DNA from: Telmatospirillum siberiense | GTDB lineage: Bacteria; Pseudomonadota; Alphaproteobacteria; Rhodospirillales; Magnetospirillaceae | DNA length: 64,000 nt | Direction of reading: 5' to 3' | Assembly (NCBI RefSeq): GCF_002845745.1 | Contig: NZ_PIUM01000003.1 | Span: 62,001-126,000 of the forward strand | Part shown: positions 9,155 to 19,185 of the stretch, one piece after another | How the letters are laid out: every line of letters begins with the position of its first letter | How positions within the stretch are numbered: position 1 is the stretch's first letter | Notes under the pieces: generated by a model | What the model was told of the DNA's origin: nothing | Seen by the model: the letters and a program-made list of their open reading frames with translations, nothing else | Database searches by the model: none | Translations under genes and position numbers: made by a program

Positions 9155-12100
9155 TGGGGCCTCCGCGACGGCGATTCGAAGTCGACCATGCGCGTCCGGG
9201 CGAGCGCAGTCAGGTAACGGTAGGTAAGGCAGGAAAGCAGGGCTACGACGGCGATCAGGCCGATGATGACGGCGATCAGGTGATCGGCCAACTGCCAGCG
9301 GAACCAGGTGAATGCCGGCAACCTACCGGTGGTGTAGGTGCCACCGGTGCGGAAACTTTCGACCTGCCGACCGGAGAAGACGGCCAGATTTTCCTGAATG
9401 AGCGGCAGCAGCTGCCGGGATTGAAGCGCCTCGGTCACCAGCCTTAGCCTGCTCTCGTCCGGGGCCATGATGGCGACCAGGGAGCGATGGGGGGCGAAGG
9501 GCGATTCAGCGCCGGCCATGGCGGCGACATCGGCGCCGTGGTCGGCCAGGGCGTGGGCGACGATCTTGGCATCGGATTGGCGCAGGGAGGGATCGCGCCA
9601 CAGGATGTCGATCAGCCGGTTAAGCACATGGCGCACCGCCGTCGGCTCGACAAGCCGCAGGCTGCGGTCATCCAGCGCCAGGCCAAGGGCCGATACGAAG
9701 CGGGGCTCGCTCATGTAGGACGACCCGTGGCCGATCAGGATCAGATCCTTTTGCGACACCGCCGAGACCTGGTCCGGCTTGACGACGGTGGCTCGCAAAG
9801 CCGGATAGCCGGTGGAATCGCCGAATAGCCCGAAAAGCGTCATCAACACTTCGATCTCGCTGGCGGTGGGATTCTCCGGCATGACGACGGCGGTCTCGGC
9901 GAGGTCCGCGTAACGGGTGAAGGGAAAGCCGGAATTGACGGTAAAGGACAGGTTGGGCAGTTGGGTGAAATGGGGGATCCCGGAAAAGTCGATGGTCGAG
10001 TCCGGATCGATGCTCGCATGCACCTCCGTCGGCAGGGCGATCTGGCAACTTCCCGCACTGACCGGGGCATAGATGAAATTGAACAGAATCTGGTTCCGTC
10101 CCGTGAACAGGAACGGTTGTAGATCGATGCGCGAAGTGGTCAGCGCCGCACCATTGCCCACCATGTCCTGCAACCAGCGCGCCGACGACCACAGAGGGAT
10201 TGACCGCACGAAACTGCCGTTTAACAAGACGTTGAGATAAGATTTCTTTTCGTCCAACCAGTTGCTCTGATCGTGCGTGTAGTGCAGCAGAAGCGGTACG
10301 GTATAGTTTCCCCAGTTGAAGAGATCTGGCGACGAACGAAAATTGGCCCGAACAACACCACCCAACAAGCCGGTGAGTTCCAGATTGTGCCGGTCCATGA
10401 TGTCTCCCAGACGGACCGGCTGGGAGGTCGGGATCCATCGTGGTGCGTCATAAGGCTGACGCAAGGGCAACTCCACCGGAGCGACCAGGGCGGTACTGCC
10501 CTTGAAGGACTCGTGGTGCAGGACAAGACCTGCGGCGGCCGTTGCGAGTTCGTTGCCGTCCCGCCCGAGAACCAGGAGCAGTTTACCGTCGGGGTCAACC
10601 GGATTGGGCATGATCGACAGCGTCGGTCCGTCGATCTGACGAACACCCAACAGGGCCTGAGCCTCGCTTCCGGTCGCGAAGACGACATTGTTGCCGGGCG
10701 CCAGCCCGTTGAGCACGGCATTGAAACGCGCCCCACGATAAGCTGCGAGCGACCCCATCCACGACGCCACCACGCCCGCCGCCTGCAACGCCGCATTGGA
10801 AGGCTTGCGGGCAAAGACAAAGGTCACACCGACACCGCGGGCCTCGTCCGGATCGAAAAACGGCCGCGGCAGAATTGCAAGATTGTTGCGCAACGACAGC
10901 GTCTCGGTTTGCAAATCGAGAGAACTGCTGGGACTGACCTGCGCCCACAATGATGGGCTCAAGGGGTCCTCGCATGTGTGCGCGTAATGTCCGACAAAGG
11001 AAAAACGCAGCACATTATGTTCAGTGATGAGCAGGGGTGGCACCAGCAGATCGATGCTCGATCCCTTGGCCCCCTCCTTGGTCAACGGCAGACTTCCGAT
11101 GACCTCGTCGTTCACCGTCACCGCCAGCGAACTGCTTTCCGCCAGCAGGTCCGGAGAATAGCTGTAGTCCAGATGGAGCATCGCTCCCTGCACCACCAGA
11201 TCACGGCGAATGGAAAAGGGAATGTCTGTCTGGCTTTTGGTGGACCGCAGCTCGACGGGATCGGACAATCCGAAATCGGACAGCCGCATCAGTTCGTGAC
11301 GCCGTCCCGATCCCGCTTCGCCGGCGGCGCCATTGCCCCCATCGGAGACGGTGGCATCGAGTGCGGCCGGCATCGACAGCGCAGCGGGAGCAGCCACCTC
11401 CTGGGCGTCAACCGGCAAGGACCTCATCATGAGCGCCGTCCCGACGGCGCAGCCCAGGACCAGGGCCACCAGCGGAGCAAAGGCGCTTTCCCGACGTCTC
11501 CCGACGGGCTCCTCCGTCGCCGCGGCCGTCACCTCCGTCTCCGGTCTCCGACGGTGCCGGCGGGGGAAATGCAGATTGCTGGCCGAAATACGCAGGATGG
11601 ACAAAGCCGATCCCATCGGCCGGTCGACCTCGAGCTTGTCCCAGTCCAGCCAGGCGTCGGCCCGGCCGAACACCAGTCGGACGAGCTCACCTTCCTGTTC
11701 CTGTGTCAGATCCCTGAGCTCGAAACGGATGGTGTTGCGCTCGACGGCGGCGATGCGCGAGGAAAAATAGATTTCCTTGAACTGGTCGGGAAAGACCAGT
11801 CCTATTTCGTCGCCGGGATGAAACCGCGACGTGTCCGAAACCACCACGCTTACTCCGCCCGAGGATATATCCTGGGTCACGGCGGCGACGGTTTGCCCCT
11901 CGGGCAGATAGACCACCACCGGAAGCTGGCGGGCCATACGGACATGCTTGCGGATTTGCCGCTTTTCCCGACCAACGGCCAGAACCGCCCCGATCAGCAT
12001 GAGATTGATGGCGCCCCAGACCATGTTCATTACGATGACGCCGGGATTGTCGGTGTCGAAGCCCAGAACGAACCTCGCGACACCACAGGCCATCCCCAAC

Positions 12101-13623
12101 ACCAGCAGACCGAACAGCACCAGATGGGGCGTCATGGTCCGGGCATCGAAGAAATCATCGAAAATCAAACCGCCCTTGTCGGTCACGTTGAACTTGCCGG
12201 CGCGCGGATTGATCAACGGAAGAATGGTCGGCAGCAGCAGATGAAAAGCCAGCGTCGTTTCGTGAACCTCGTTCCAGAAGGAATGGCGGAACTGCTGCTG
12301 AAGGCGGGAGTTGGTGATGATCGAATGGAGGATATGCGGCACGGCATAGGCCGCGATCAGATAGACCCCCGAACGCACGATGTTGACCCCGAAGATCAGA
12401 TAGGCGAGCGGCGCCAAAAGGAAAATCAGCCGCGGCAGCGGGAAGGTGAAATAGGTTGCGGCGGAAAACAGGGAAAAGCGCTGCATGAGACGCAATCCCC
12501 GTTTGAACAGGGGATTGTCCAGACGGATCACCTGCATCATGCCCCGCCCCCAGCGGATGCGCTGACCGATATGTCCTCGCAAACGTTCCGTCGCCAGACC
12601 GCTGGCCAGGGGAATTCGCAAATAGGCGGTGTTGTAGCCGGCAGCGGCGAGACGGATGGTGGTATGGGCGTCCTCCACCACTGTTTCCACAGCGAAACCG
12701 CCGACCTCATTGAGAGCGGAGCGCTTCAGAAGGGCGCAGGATCCGCAGAACAACACCGAATTCCAGAGATCACGCCCGGCCTGCATCAAGCCGTAGAACA
12801 ACAACCCCTCTTCCGGCGCCTGATCGCCTCCGGCCGCGTTGCGCTGGAAGGGATCACGCGAATAGAAATGATGCGGTGTCTGGACCAGGGCGAGCTTCGT
12901 ATCCTTGAGGAACCAGCCGACGGTCATCTGCAGAAATGCCCGGGTCGGCACATGGTCGCAATCGAAAACCGCCACCAGATCGCCATGGGTGACCGTCAGG
13001 GCATGATTGAGATTCCCGGCCTTGGCGTGCTTATTGTCCGGCCGGCAGATGTAATGGGCGCCGATGGAGCGGGCGAACGTCTTGAATTCCTCGCGCCTCC
13101 CGTCGTCGAGGATATGGATGGCCATTTTGTTGGCCGGATAATCCATTTGCAGCGCGGCGATCACGGTACGCCTGACAATCTCCAGAGACTCGTTGTAGGT
13201 CGGGATGAAGACGTCGACGGACGGCCACGAGGCGTAATCATCTGGCAAAGGGACGGGCCGGCGGTCGAGGCCCCAGGACATGAAGAGGTAGCCGACCACC
13301 AGCGTGTAGAGGTTGTGCAATTCGGCGGCGAACAGCGCATAGCCGAGAACGGCTTCCAGCGCAGACGTGAAAACCAGCGTATCGGTTGCGCGCCACAGGA
13401 TGTAACGGCAGGACACGCAGACCGACAGATAGACCAGCGCCAAAGTCGCCAGTCGACTGGTTTTCATCCGCAGCAGAAAAAGGGCGCTGCAGCTCGCGGC
13501 TGCGAATATCGTCTGGTTTTCCACGTCGAGCGGCGAGAGGACAACCAGAACCGACAACACGATGCCGATGACGAAAGCGATGCGGAACAGGAAACCTCCG
13601 CCCCCCCGATATGGATGCGTCAT
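9151..13623 (-). CDS. bcsAB: Cellulose synthase BcsA-BcsB fusion
   Basis: 1490-aa inner-membrane enzyme that polymerises UDP-glucose into beta-1,4-glucan and passes it to the periplasm. The BcsA part (about residues 1-690) has N-terminal membrane helices, a GT2 domain with DDGR (173-176), DCDH (221-224), TVVED (314-318) and QRIRW (354-358), the gating-loop-like FNVTDKGG (478-485), and a PilZ domain with RxxxR (558-562) and DISSGG (585-590), so c-di-GMP control is expected. After a linker and a membrane segment near 715-735, the BcsB part (about 775-1450) ends in a C-terminal helix. BcsA and BcsB are separate proteins in E. coli and Rhodobacter; a fused form is known from acetic acid bacteria. 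ATGA overlaps join it to bcsQ and bcsC. Confidence 0.97.
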   Translation of the reverse strand: MTHPYRGGGGFLFRIAFVIGIVLSVLVVLSPLDVENQTIFAAASCSALFLLRMKTSRLATLALVYLSVCVSCRYILWRATDTLVFTSALEAVLGYALFAAELHNLYTLVVGYLFMSWGLDRRPVPLPDDYASWPSVDVFIPTYNESLEIVRRTVIAALQMDYPANKMAIHILDDGRREEFKTFARSIGAHYICRPDNKHAKAGNLNHALTVTHGDLVAVFDCDHVPTRAFLQMTVGWFLKDTKLALVQTPHHFYSRDPFQRNAAGGDQAPEEGLLFYGLMQAGRDLWNSVLFCGSCALLKRSALNEVGGFAVETVVEDAHTTIRLAAAGYNTAYLRIPLASGLATERLRGHIGQRIRWGRGMMQVIRLDNPLFKRGLRLMQRFSLFSAATYFTFPLPRLIFLLAPLAYLIFGVNIVRSGVYLIAAYAVPHILHSIITNSRLQQQFRHSFWNEVHETTLAFHLLLPTILPLINPRAGKFNVTDKGGLIFDDFFDARTMTPHLVLFGLLVLGMACGVARFVLGFDTDNPGVIVMNMVWGAINLMLIGAVLAVGREKRQIRKHVRMARQLPVVVYLPEGQTVAAVTQDISSGGVSVVVSDTSRFHPGDEIGLVFPDQFKEIYFSSRIAAVERNTIRFELRDLTQEQEGELVRLVFGRADAWLDWDKLEVDRPMGSALSILRISASNLHFPRRHRRRPETEVTAAATEEPVGRRRESAFAPLVALVLGCAVGTALMMRSLPVDAQEVAAPAALSMPAALDATVSDGGNGAAGEAGSGRRHELMRLSDFGLSDPVELRSTKSQTDIPFSIRRDLVVQGAMLHLDYSYSPDLLAESSSLAVTVNDEVIGSLPLTKEGAKGSSIDLLVPPLLITEHNVLRFSFVGHYAHTCEDPLSPSLWAQVSPSSSLDLQTETLSLRNNLAILPRPFFDPDEARGVGVTFVFARKPSNAALQAAGVVASWMGSLAAYRGARFNAVLNGLAPGNNVVFATGSEAQALLGVRQIDGPTLSIMPNPVDPDGKLLLVLGRDGNELATAAAGLVLHHESFKGSTALVAPVELPLRQPYDAPRWIPTSQPVRLGDIMDRHNLELTGLLGGVVRANFRSSPDLFNWGNYTVPLLLHYTHDQSNWLDEKKSYLNVLLNGSFVRSIPLWSSARWLQDMVGNGAALTTSRIDLQPFLFTGRNQILFNFIYAPVSAGSCQIALPTEVHASIDPDSTIDFSGIPHFTQLPNLSFTVNSGFPFTRYADLAETAVVMPENPTASEIEVLMTLFGLFGDSTGYPALRATVVKPDQVSAVSQKDLILIGHGSSYMSEPRFVSALGLALDDRSLRLVEPTAVRHVLNRLIDILWRDPSLRQSDAKIVAHALADHGADVAAMAGAESPFAPHRSLVAIMAPDESRLRLVTEALQSRQLLPLIQENLAVFSGRQVESFRTGGTYTTGRLPAFTWFRWQLADHLIAVIIGLIAVVALLSCLTYRYLTALARTRMVDFESPSRRPQ

Positions 13624-14417
13624 CGCACCACCTCGCCCGCGCTGGCGCCTGTCTTTTCGCCATGAGGATCGACCAGACGATCGACGGCCAGGGCAAGAGA
13701 CAGGATGTCCTGCGTCGCCCGGCAGCGGGGATCATGAAAGAGAACCGTCTGCCTGTAGGCCAGGGCGTCGGCGACCCCCTGATCGACATGCACCCGGTTG
13801 ACGTTGCTCTTGCCGAAGCGTTGCTCGAAGACGGCATGGACGTCACGGCTGAGCTGTCGATTGGGGTAATATTGGTTGATGACGTAGTGGCCGAACAACG
13901 GCCTACCTCCTGCGGCACGACGCTCCTCGACGACCTCCTCGTGCATACCGGAAACAGCAAAGGATGCCGCGTCGGCCAACAGCACGGTCAATTTGAGATC
14001 GGCGACATCGAGCACCTTCTCGCAATAGGAACTCTGGCCCGGGCTGGTATCGACCACCACCATGTGGTCCGGCCGCTTGGCCAAGTCGCCCAGATAATCG
14101 ACGAATTCGGACGCTCTTCTGCGGAACAGACGTTCGGTGAGGGCCAGATGCCGCTCGGGCATCATGCCGAAAGGAAGAATCTGGATACCGTGCGGGGCGT
14201 CTTTCAAGGCGGTCCGCCAGTCGCTTTTAGACATCAGCGATGGCCCCAGTCCCTGCTCCTGCAGGTCAAGACCAAAATGCAGATGCAGGCTGTTCTGCGG
14301 ATCGAGATCGACGGCCAGAACCTCCCATCCCATCGAACGAAAAGCGACAGCCAAATTGGCCGCGATCGTCGTTTTGCCGACGCCTCCTTTCGCCGATGCG
14401 ACAACTACGATCGGCAT
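13620..14417 (-). CDS. bcsQ: Cellulose biosynthesis ATPase BcsQ (ParA/MinD family)
   Basis: 265-aa SIMIBI ATPase of the ParA/MinD group, which in enterobacteria supports the assembly or polar localisation of the cellulose secretion complex. The deviant Walker A motif is SAKGGVGKTT at residues 8-17, the DxD-type segment VDLDPQNSLHLHFG follows, and the switch II-like segment is VVVDTSPG. The DPQNSLHLHFG wording is typical of BcsQ rather than plasmid ParA. The stop overlaps the bcsAB start (ATGA), and the start overlaps the end of the BcsR-like gene by 13 bp, so the four genes form one operon. It is convincingly BcsQ by sequence and context. Confidence 0.93.
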   Translation of the reverse strand: MPIVVVASAKGGVGKTTIAANLAVAFRSMGWEVLAVDLDPQNSLHLHFGLDLQEQGLGPSLMSKSDWRTALKDAPHGIQILPFGMMPERHLALTERLFRRRASEFVDYLGDLAKRPDHMVVVDTSPGQSSYCEKVLDVADLKLTVLLADAASFAVSGMHEEVVEERRAAGGRPLFGHYVINQYYPNRQLSRDVHAVFEQRFGKSNVNRVHVDQGVADALAYRQTVLFHDPRCRATQDILSLALAVDRLVDPHGEKTGASAGEVVR

Positions 14418-14872
14418 GGATTGGCCTCATCAAAGGAGACGGCGCCCGTACCATTCGCCGCCTTTTCCCGTTCGGCCTCCCATTGCTTGCGCAGCAGGTT
14501 TCGTAATTCCGCCGCAAGCGTAGCGGATTGCGCGTCCTTCGAATGCTCCGCTCCCGTCGGCTCTTTTCCCCAACGGGAAAAAGAGGAGAAGAGAGGAGAG
14601 TCACTGAAACCCTTCAACGCCGGCAACGGCTCACCGACAGGCGAGGAAGCCGCCAAATCGCTCTTCTGCGCGGAATTGTCCGGGGCTACAGCGGTCGGCC
14701 GGATGACCTCCCGAGCAAGAGACTGGATCAGCGGCCACCGTGCCGCCGCTTCATCACCGACGGGTGTTCTGCGCAATTCCCGATACGGGAAAGCGGCCTC
14801 GCCAATGGCCTCAAGAAGATTGGCTATGTCCTGGCGGGGCTCTCGCGGACTGTCATTCCTGAAATCAACCAT
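14405..14872 (-). CDS. BcsR-like cellulose biosynthesis accessory protein
   Basis: 155-aa protein at the head of the cellulose operon. Its N-terminal part (about residues 14-58: DIANLLEAIGEA then FPYRELRR then ARWPLIQSLAREV) resembles the short BcsR/YhjR protein of E. coli, which also has a D-I near its start, a Y-[AR]-[DE] element and an RWPL motif; BcsR works with BcsQ to stabilise the synthase. The remainder is extended by about 95 residues, including a low-complexity piece (about residues 90-115) encoded by an inverted repeat, then a Leu/Glu-rich probable helix. Assignment to BcsR is by motif and position only. The ATG at 14872 faces the AT-rich spacer that must hold the operon promoter. 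Confidence 0.65.
   Translation of the reverse strand: MVDFRNDSPREPRQDIANLLEAIGEAAFPYRELRRTPVGDEAAARWPLIQSLAREVIRPTAVAPDNSAQKSDLAASSPVGEPLPALKGFSDSPLFSSFSRWGKEPTGAEHSKDAQSATLAAELRNLLRKQWEAEREKAANGTGAVSFDEANPCRS
14561..14585. repeat. Inverted repeat inside the BcsR-like gene
   Basis: CTCTTTTCCC, a 4-nt loop CAAC, then GGGAAAAAGAG: a 7-bp perfect core extended by three more pairs across a single-base bulge. It falls in the low-complexity part of the coding sequence, as in the Sel1 gene, and may be a palindromic repeat captured in frame. Confidence 0.55.
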
Positions 14873-15762
14873 AAGCGCACACCCACAGTTTCAAATGAAT
14901 AATAGGTTAAATCACTAAATAATTAGAAAAAAACACAAAACAAACCCCCATTAACAGCAAAAACATTACGAATATTCATAACTAATACTTTATATGCACC
15001 ATCAAAAAATCCACAACTAAATAGGGAAGAATAGTATACATTTAATCCACAAAGAAGTTTAACAGCCACCCACCAGCGACTAAAAACGTTCTAAACAGAT
15101 AAGCACACATATGAATTAACACAAAATTATATTTTGTATCAAAATTAAACTAATTCTGACGAAATTTCCGCAAACTGGCGGAAAACTTGGATTCAAACGC
15201 CATTCGGAAGATAGGAAGATTCATTAGAATGCGACATTAGACACACTTGAATACATTTAAATATTAATAATATGTTTGAATATTTAAACAAAAAATATAT
15301 TTGTTAATATTTAATCATTTTCATAACATTATATCATCATACAGAATGTGTACTGCAACCATACGAAACCGAACACTTATCCAGCACAACCTAGAATTTA
15401 CTTTACTATTTATACAAAAGATTCCGCATTCGGATAAGAAACCTCTTTCCATTCTTGATAAATACAGCTAACTCGTGCAATCATAGTAAAATTTTCCCAT
15501 GTTCCGGAATCCGTTAGGGCTCGTGCCTCGATGCTCGACTTCAATGCCGCCGTCATTTTTTCTCACCGCTTTGACTGCGACCGACGGGGCTGCCGATCCG
15601 CGGGCATGGAACAGCCATGCTCCTGCCTGAACGCCCTTATGGAATGCCCCACACTGCAACCATTGGTGTTAAATCCAATCCGAAGACGGAAATCGGGATC
15701 ACACCGATCGTTTCGGACAGAACCATAATAAAATAAAACAAGAAATAACTCTCGAGGGTCTC
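14873..15762. other. AT-rich intergenic spacer upstream of the cellulose operon
   Basis: About 890 bp without a convincing gene. The core (about 14880-15480) is very AT-rich compared with the GC-rich genes on both sides, with many A/T runs, while about 15520-15700 returns to near-normal composition. Short reading frames in that last part (15468-15659 minus, 15531-15728 plus) show no recognisable homology. The spacer must contain the divergent promoters of the cellulose operon and of the response regulator. The composition suggests a silencer or nucleoid-protein target, or foreign DNA; no specific sites were identified. Confidence 0.7.
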
Positions 15763-16464
15763 ATGAACAGAATCATCGTCATTGATGACGATATAGAGTT
15801 TCGTGTCGATCTATCAGACTATCTGGCCGCCAAAGGGTTTAGTGTTGTTGGCGTTGATTTTGGTATAAACCTACAGGATATCCTGAAAGATCCGAAACCA
15901 GACGTAATCGTCCTTGATAAAGGAGCAAACTGTGCCACCGGATTTATTTTAGCTTCCGAAATTCGCAAGATGTTCGATCTGAACTGCGGCATCATCATGG
16001 TATCTGCGCACGACTCTCCCGAAGACCGGATCAAGGGATTGGAAAGCGGAGCCGACATCTATCTGGTCAAGCCCGTCGGCCTGCGCGAAATCGAGGCGAA
16101 TGTCAGAAGCCTGTTGCGCCGCATGCGGGCCATGCTGGACGAGCCGGAAGAAAAATCAGACTGCTGGGCGCTGAACCTGGGCACTTGGCGCCTGACCCCT
16201 CCCGGCGGGACGCCGATCAAGCTGACAGGTTCGGAAATGTATTTCGTCGAAACGCTGATCCGCAAGGCGGGTCATCTCTGCAGCCGTGACGAGTTGACGC
16301 AGGCGTTGCGGCGCCCCCTGAATCGCCAGGACGACAGAAATCTCGACGCCCTGGTGCGCCGGTTGCGGCGCAAGATCAAAGAGGAAGGCGATACCGAGTT
16401 GCCCATAAAAATGGTCTACGGGACTGGCTACGTGTTTACCGCCGACGCCATGATCATCCATTAG
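15763..16464 (+). CDS. OmpR/PhoB-family response regulator (orphan)
   Basis: 233-aa two-component regulator. The receiver domain (about residues 1-120) has the acidic pair D8-D9, a probable phosphoacceptor D52 in VIVLDKG, a Ser in IIMVSAHDS and the conserved Lys in YLVKP. The usual D-x-x-[LM]-P-x-x-x-G after the phosphoacceptor is replaced by DKGANCATG, an unusual loop. A winged-helix DNA-binding domain (about 140-230) contains LTGSEMYFVETLIRKAGHLCSRDEL and the terminal YGTGYVF hairpin typical of OmpR proteins. A GAGGG site precedes the ATG. No histidine kinase gene is in the window. Its place between the cellulose operon and bcsZ suggests, but does not prove, cellulose control. Confidence 0.9.
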   Translation: MNRIIVIDDDIEFRVDLSDYLAAKGFSVVGVDFGINLQDILKDPKPDVIVLDKGANCATGFILASEIRKMFDLNCGIIMVSAHDSPEDRIKGLESGADIYLVKPVGLREIEANVRSLLRRMRAMLDEPEEKSDCWALNLGTWRLTPPGGTPIKLTGSEMYFVETLIRKAGHLCSRDELTQALRRPLNRQDDRNLDALVRRLRRKIKEEGDTELPIKMVYGTGYVFTADAMIIH

Positions 16465-16465
16465 C

Positions 16466-17527
16466 TCAGTACTTGGCACGCCCCAGGTCGATGGCGGCAA
16501 CCTGCGTCATCAGAAAGAGGACGGACGAATAATAATCATCGTCCACGCGAATTGCCCGGTCTCCCGAGGTTGTGTCCTTGTCCTCGACCAAGGCAACGAT
16601 CGCCTGCCCCCCACGGGATAGGGAGTATGAGGTGACGGTTCCGGTTTCCACATCGATTTTTGCCGGGATACCGGCGACGGATGCGAAGCCGCCCCAATAG
16701 CGGAGAAACGCGTCAAGAACACTGGAACGCCCCTCCTTCCCCCAAACCAGATAAAGCGGCACGCGGATGGCGTCGTACCCAAACGTCGGAGGAGTATCTT
16801 GAGCTGGAGCCAGCCGCCGGGCGAGCGGTAAGGATGAGGGGGCTGACGTCGACAGTTGAATCCAGTCGGACGGCAATTGCCGCCGACCAAACCGCGCGGC
16901 TTCCAGCAAGACGAGGCCGCTCGACCGCAACGCCGACCATTCCGGAGACGGCATCACCTTGTCGAGTTCGGTGAACGCGGGAAAAATCCAATAGGACGGA
17001 TTGAGGACGAGCCGGTCGTCATGGACAAAACCGTCGACACCAGGAAGCAGCACCGTCACCCCGCCGACGGTGCGGACCACGCTTGTCAGAACCGCAGCGG
17101 CCAACTTGGATGCGTCGGCACGAAATGCGGCGTCCCCCCAGCGCTCGGCGGCACGGGCCAGCGCCCAGGCGATAAGAAGATCGCCGTCCGTCGCGTTGTT
17201 TTCATCGGTAACCGAACCGCCGTCGCTGGGAGACCAGCGCCATGAGAACAGACCGTCCGGCCGGTGTCCCAGATGGGAATAGGTCCAGCCCCTCAGCAGC
17301 CGGAATGTCGACGGATCGTCAAAGGCGACGGCGGCCAGCATGGCATAGCCCTGCCCCTCGCTATGGGAAATATTTCCGTTGCCGGTATCGACAACCCGGC
17401 CCTCGGCCGAAATGAAACGGGCCTTGAACGCCGTCCACACCTCGGATTCGGCGGCCCTGACGCTGGACAGCGGCAGGAAAAGAAAGGCGAACAGGCCAAT
17501 CAGGATAGGGGCTGCGGTTCTCGTCAT
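16466..17527 (-). CDS. bcsZ: Periplasmic endo-1,4-beta-glucanase (GH8)
   Basis: 353-aa cellulase of glycoside hydrolase family 8 that trims cellulose during secretion and is required for proper fibre formation in known bcs systems. A signal peptide (about residues 1-25, ending SSVRA) sends it to the periplasm. The catalytic acid lies in the conserved HSEGQGYAM (E57), and ATDGD (D114-D116) supplies a further conserved acid; DGLFSWRW is another family hallmark. The gene is convergent with the response regulator, with a one-base gap between stops, and is separated from the main bcs operon by the regulator and AT-rich spacer. Its promoter region (17528-17650) is shared divergently with glpK. Confidence 0.95.
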   Translation of the reverse strand: MTRTAAPILIGLFAFLFLPLSSVRAAESEVWTAFKARFISAEGRVVDTGNGNISHSEGQGYAMLAAVAFDDPSTFRLLRGWTYSHLGHRPDGLFSWRWSPSDGGSVTDENNATDGDLLIAWALARAAERWGDAAFRADASKLAAAVLTSVVRTVGGVTVLLPGVDGFVHDDRLVLNPSYWIFPAFTELDKVMPSPEWSALRSSGLVLLEAARFGRRQLPSDWIQLSTSAPSSLPLARRLAPAQDTPPTFGYDAIRVPLYLVWGKEGRSSVLDAFLRYWGGFASVAGIPAKIDVETGTVTSYSLSRGGQAIVALVEDKDTTSGDRAIRVDDDYYSSVLFLMTQVAAIDLGRAKY

Positions 17528-17650
17528 CCGCTCATGATTGATGATCCGCCGCGAACGTTCAAGCGATTGTCCTGGTCATTGTCAGGGCGCCTTGCTCTCT
17601 CCGCCAATCAGCCATACCATCCGCCCAAAAAAGGACGGAGAGGAACGGTG

Positions 17651-19174
17651 ATGGATTGCATTCTCGCCATCGATCAGGGCACCACTTGCACGCGGACCAT
17701 TTTGTTCAACCCGCAAGGCGGCATCGTGGCCACGGCGCAACGCGACGTGACCCAGCATTTTCCGGCCGATGGCTGGGTTGAAAACGACCCGGAGGAAATT
17801 TGGCAATCGGTGGTCGATCTCTGCCGCGAACTCCTGTCTATTGCCGCCGCACGGGGCTGGCGGGTCGCCACGATCGGAATCGCCAATCAACGCGAAACGA
17901 CGATTATATGGGAGCGGGCCACCGGCCGGCCGATCGCCCCGGCCATCGTCTGGCAGGATCGGCGGACGGCGCGGCGCTGCCGGACACTCATCGACGCGGG
18001 GCAGAATCCCCTGGTCCAAAATCGTACCGGCCTGCCGCTCGACCCCTATTTTTCCGCGAGCAAGATCGCCTGGCTGCTCGACAATGTTCCCTTTGCCCGC
18101 GAGGCCGCCCGAAAGGGTGACCTGGCCTTCGGCACGATCGACTGCTTCCTGCTCTGGCGCCTGACCGGTGGCGCGGTGCATGCTACGGATGCCACCAACG
18201 CGGCGCGGACCATGCTGTTCGACATTCATCGCCAGCGGTGGGACGAGGAATTGCTCGATCTGTTCGATATTCCGGCGGCTCTGCTGCCCGACGTCCGCGA
18301 TAATGCCGCCGATTTCGGTCAAACCGCCCAGCGCCTGTTCCCGAACGTCCTGACCATCGGCGGCATGGCCGGAGATCAACAGGCGGCCACCGTCGGCCAG
18401 GCATGTTTTTCGCCGGGCATGGTGAAAAGCACCTACGGGACGGGTTGCTTCATGGTGATGAATACCGGCACGACACCGGTGGTTTCCCGGCACCATTTGC
18501 TTACCACGCTGGCCTATCGTTTGGAGGGAGTCCCCACCTATGCGCTGGAAGGCGGCATCTTCGTCGCCGGAGCGACGATCCAATGGCTGCGGGACAGTCT
18601 TCATCTCATCCAATCGGCGGGACAAACCGAAGAGCTGGCCGCCAGCCTGGGCAGCAACGCGGGGATCTACTTCGTGCCGGCCTTCACCGGTCTCGGCGCG
18701 CCCTATTGGGATCCGGATGCGCGCGGTGCCATCTTCGGCCTGACCCGGACGACGGGCATCGCCGAGATCGTCCGCGCCGCCCTGGAGGCCGTCTGCTACC
18801 AAACCAACGATTTGCTGACCGCCATGTTGGCCGACGCCGCCCAACCGATCACCGAATTGCGCGTCGACGGCGGGATGGCCGGCAATTCCTGGCTGATGCA
18901 GTTCCTCGCCGATCTGCTGGGTATCCCGGTCGCGCGCCCGTCGGCGATCGAGTCGACGGCGATCGGCGCAGCCTGTCTGGCCGGACTGCAAAGCGGGCTG
19001 TTGGGCGGCCTGGAAGACATCGCAGCCGCCCGGCATGCGGAGCATGTCTTTCACCCCCTCCTGCCCGCCAATCGCCGAGCCGCCTTACTGGATGGATGGA
19101 AAGCCGCCATACGCCGGGTAACGCTGCCCCCAGCACGACGACCGCGCAATTCGGGCGGCAGAGTCCCGCTTTAG
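17651..19174 (+). CDS. glpK: Glycerol kinase
   Basis: FGGY-family kinase that phosphorylates glycerol to sn-glycerol-3-phosphate in the cytosol. The ATG at 17651, after a GAGAGGAACGG site, gives a 507-aa protein starting [18 protein letters not shown]; the longer upstream frame runs antisense through bcsZ and is not real. Family motifs include the N-terminal DQGTT phosphate loop, NQRETT, the TYGTGCF(M) element and a late [13 protein letters not shown] segment. It is separated from glpR, glpD and glpT by the phosphonate block. The small palindrome GAACGTTC at 17553-17560 upstream could be a regulator half-site pair, but this is weak. Confidence 0.96.
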   Translation: MDCILAIDQGTTCTRTILFNPQGGIVATAQRDVTQHFPADGWVENDPEEIWQSVVDLCRELLSIAAARGWRVATIGIANQRETTIIWERATGRPIAPAIVWQDRRTARRCRTLIDAGQNPLVQNRTGLPLDPYFSASKIAWLLDNVPFAREAARKGDLAFGTIDCFLLWRLTGGAVHATDATNAARTMLFDIHRQRWDEELLDLFDIPAALLPDVRDNAADFGQTAQRLFPNVLTIGGMAGDQQAATVGQACFSPGMVKSTYGTGCFMVMNTGTTPVVSRHHLLTTLAYRLEGVPTYALEGGIFVAGATIQWLRDSLHLIQSAGQTEELAASLGSNAGIYFVPAFTGLGAPYWDPDARGAIFGLTRTTGIAEIVRAALEAVCYQTNDLLTAMLADAAQPITELRVDGGMAGNSWLMQFLADLLGIPVARPSAIESTAIGAACLAGLQSGLLGGLEDIAAARHAEHVFHPLLPANRRAALLDGWKAAIRRVTLPPARRPRNSGGRVPL

Positions 19175-19185
19175 AAGCGCCGGCA

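Noticed and set aside
10978-13665. A very long open frame (895 codons) antisense to bcsAB
   Set aside because: It is a high-GC shadow of the BcsAB reading frame. The product is rich in His, Arg, Gln and Gly without any domain, and bcsAB itself has all catalytic motifs.
15468-15728. Short reading frames on both strands in the spacer upstream of the response regulator
   Set aside because: No homology, no ribosome-binding site and overlapping opposite strands; kept only as part of the intergenic description.
17582-19054. A 490-codon open frame antisense to glpK
   Set aside because: glpK on the plus strand is unambiguous and complete; the antisense product is unstructured and compositionally typical of shadows.
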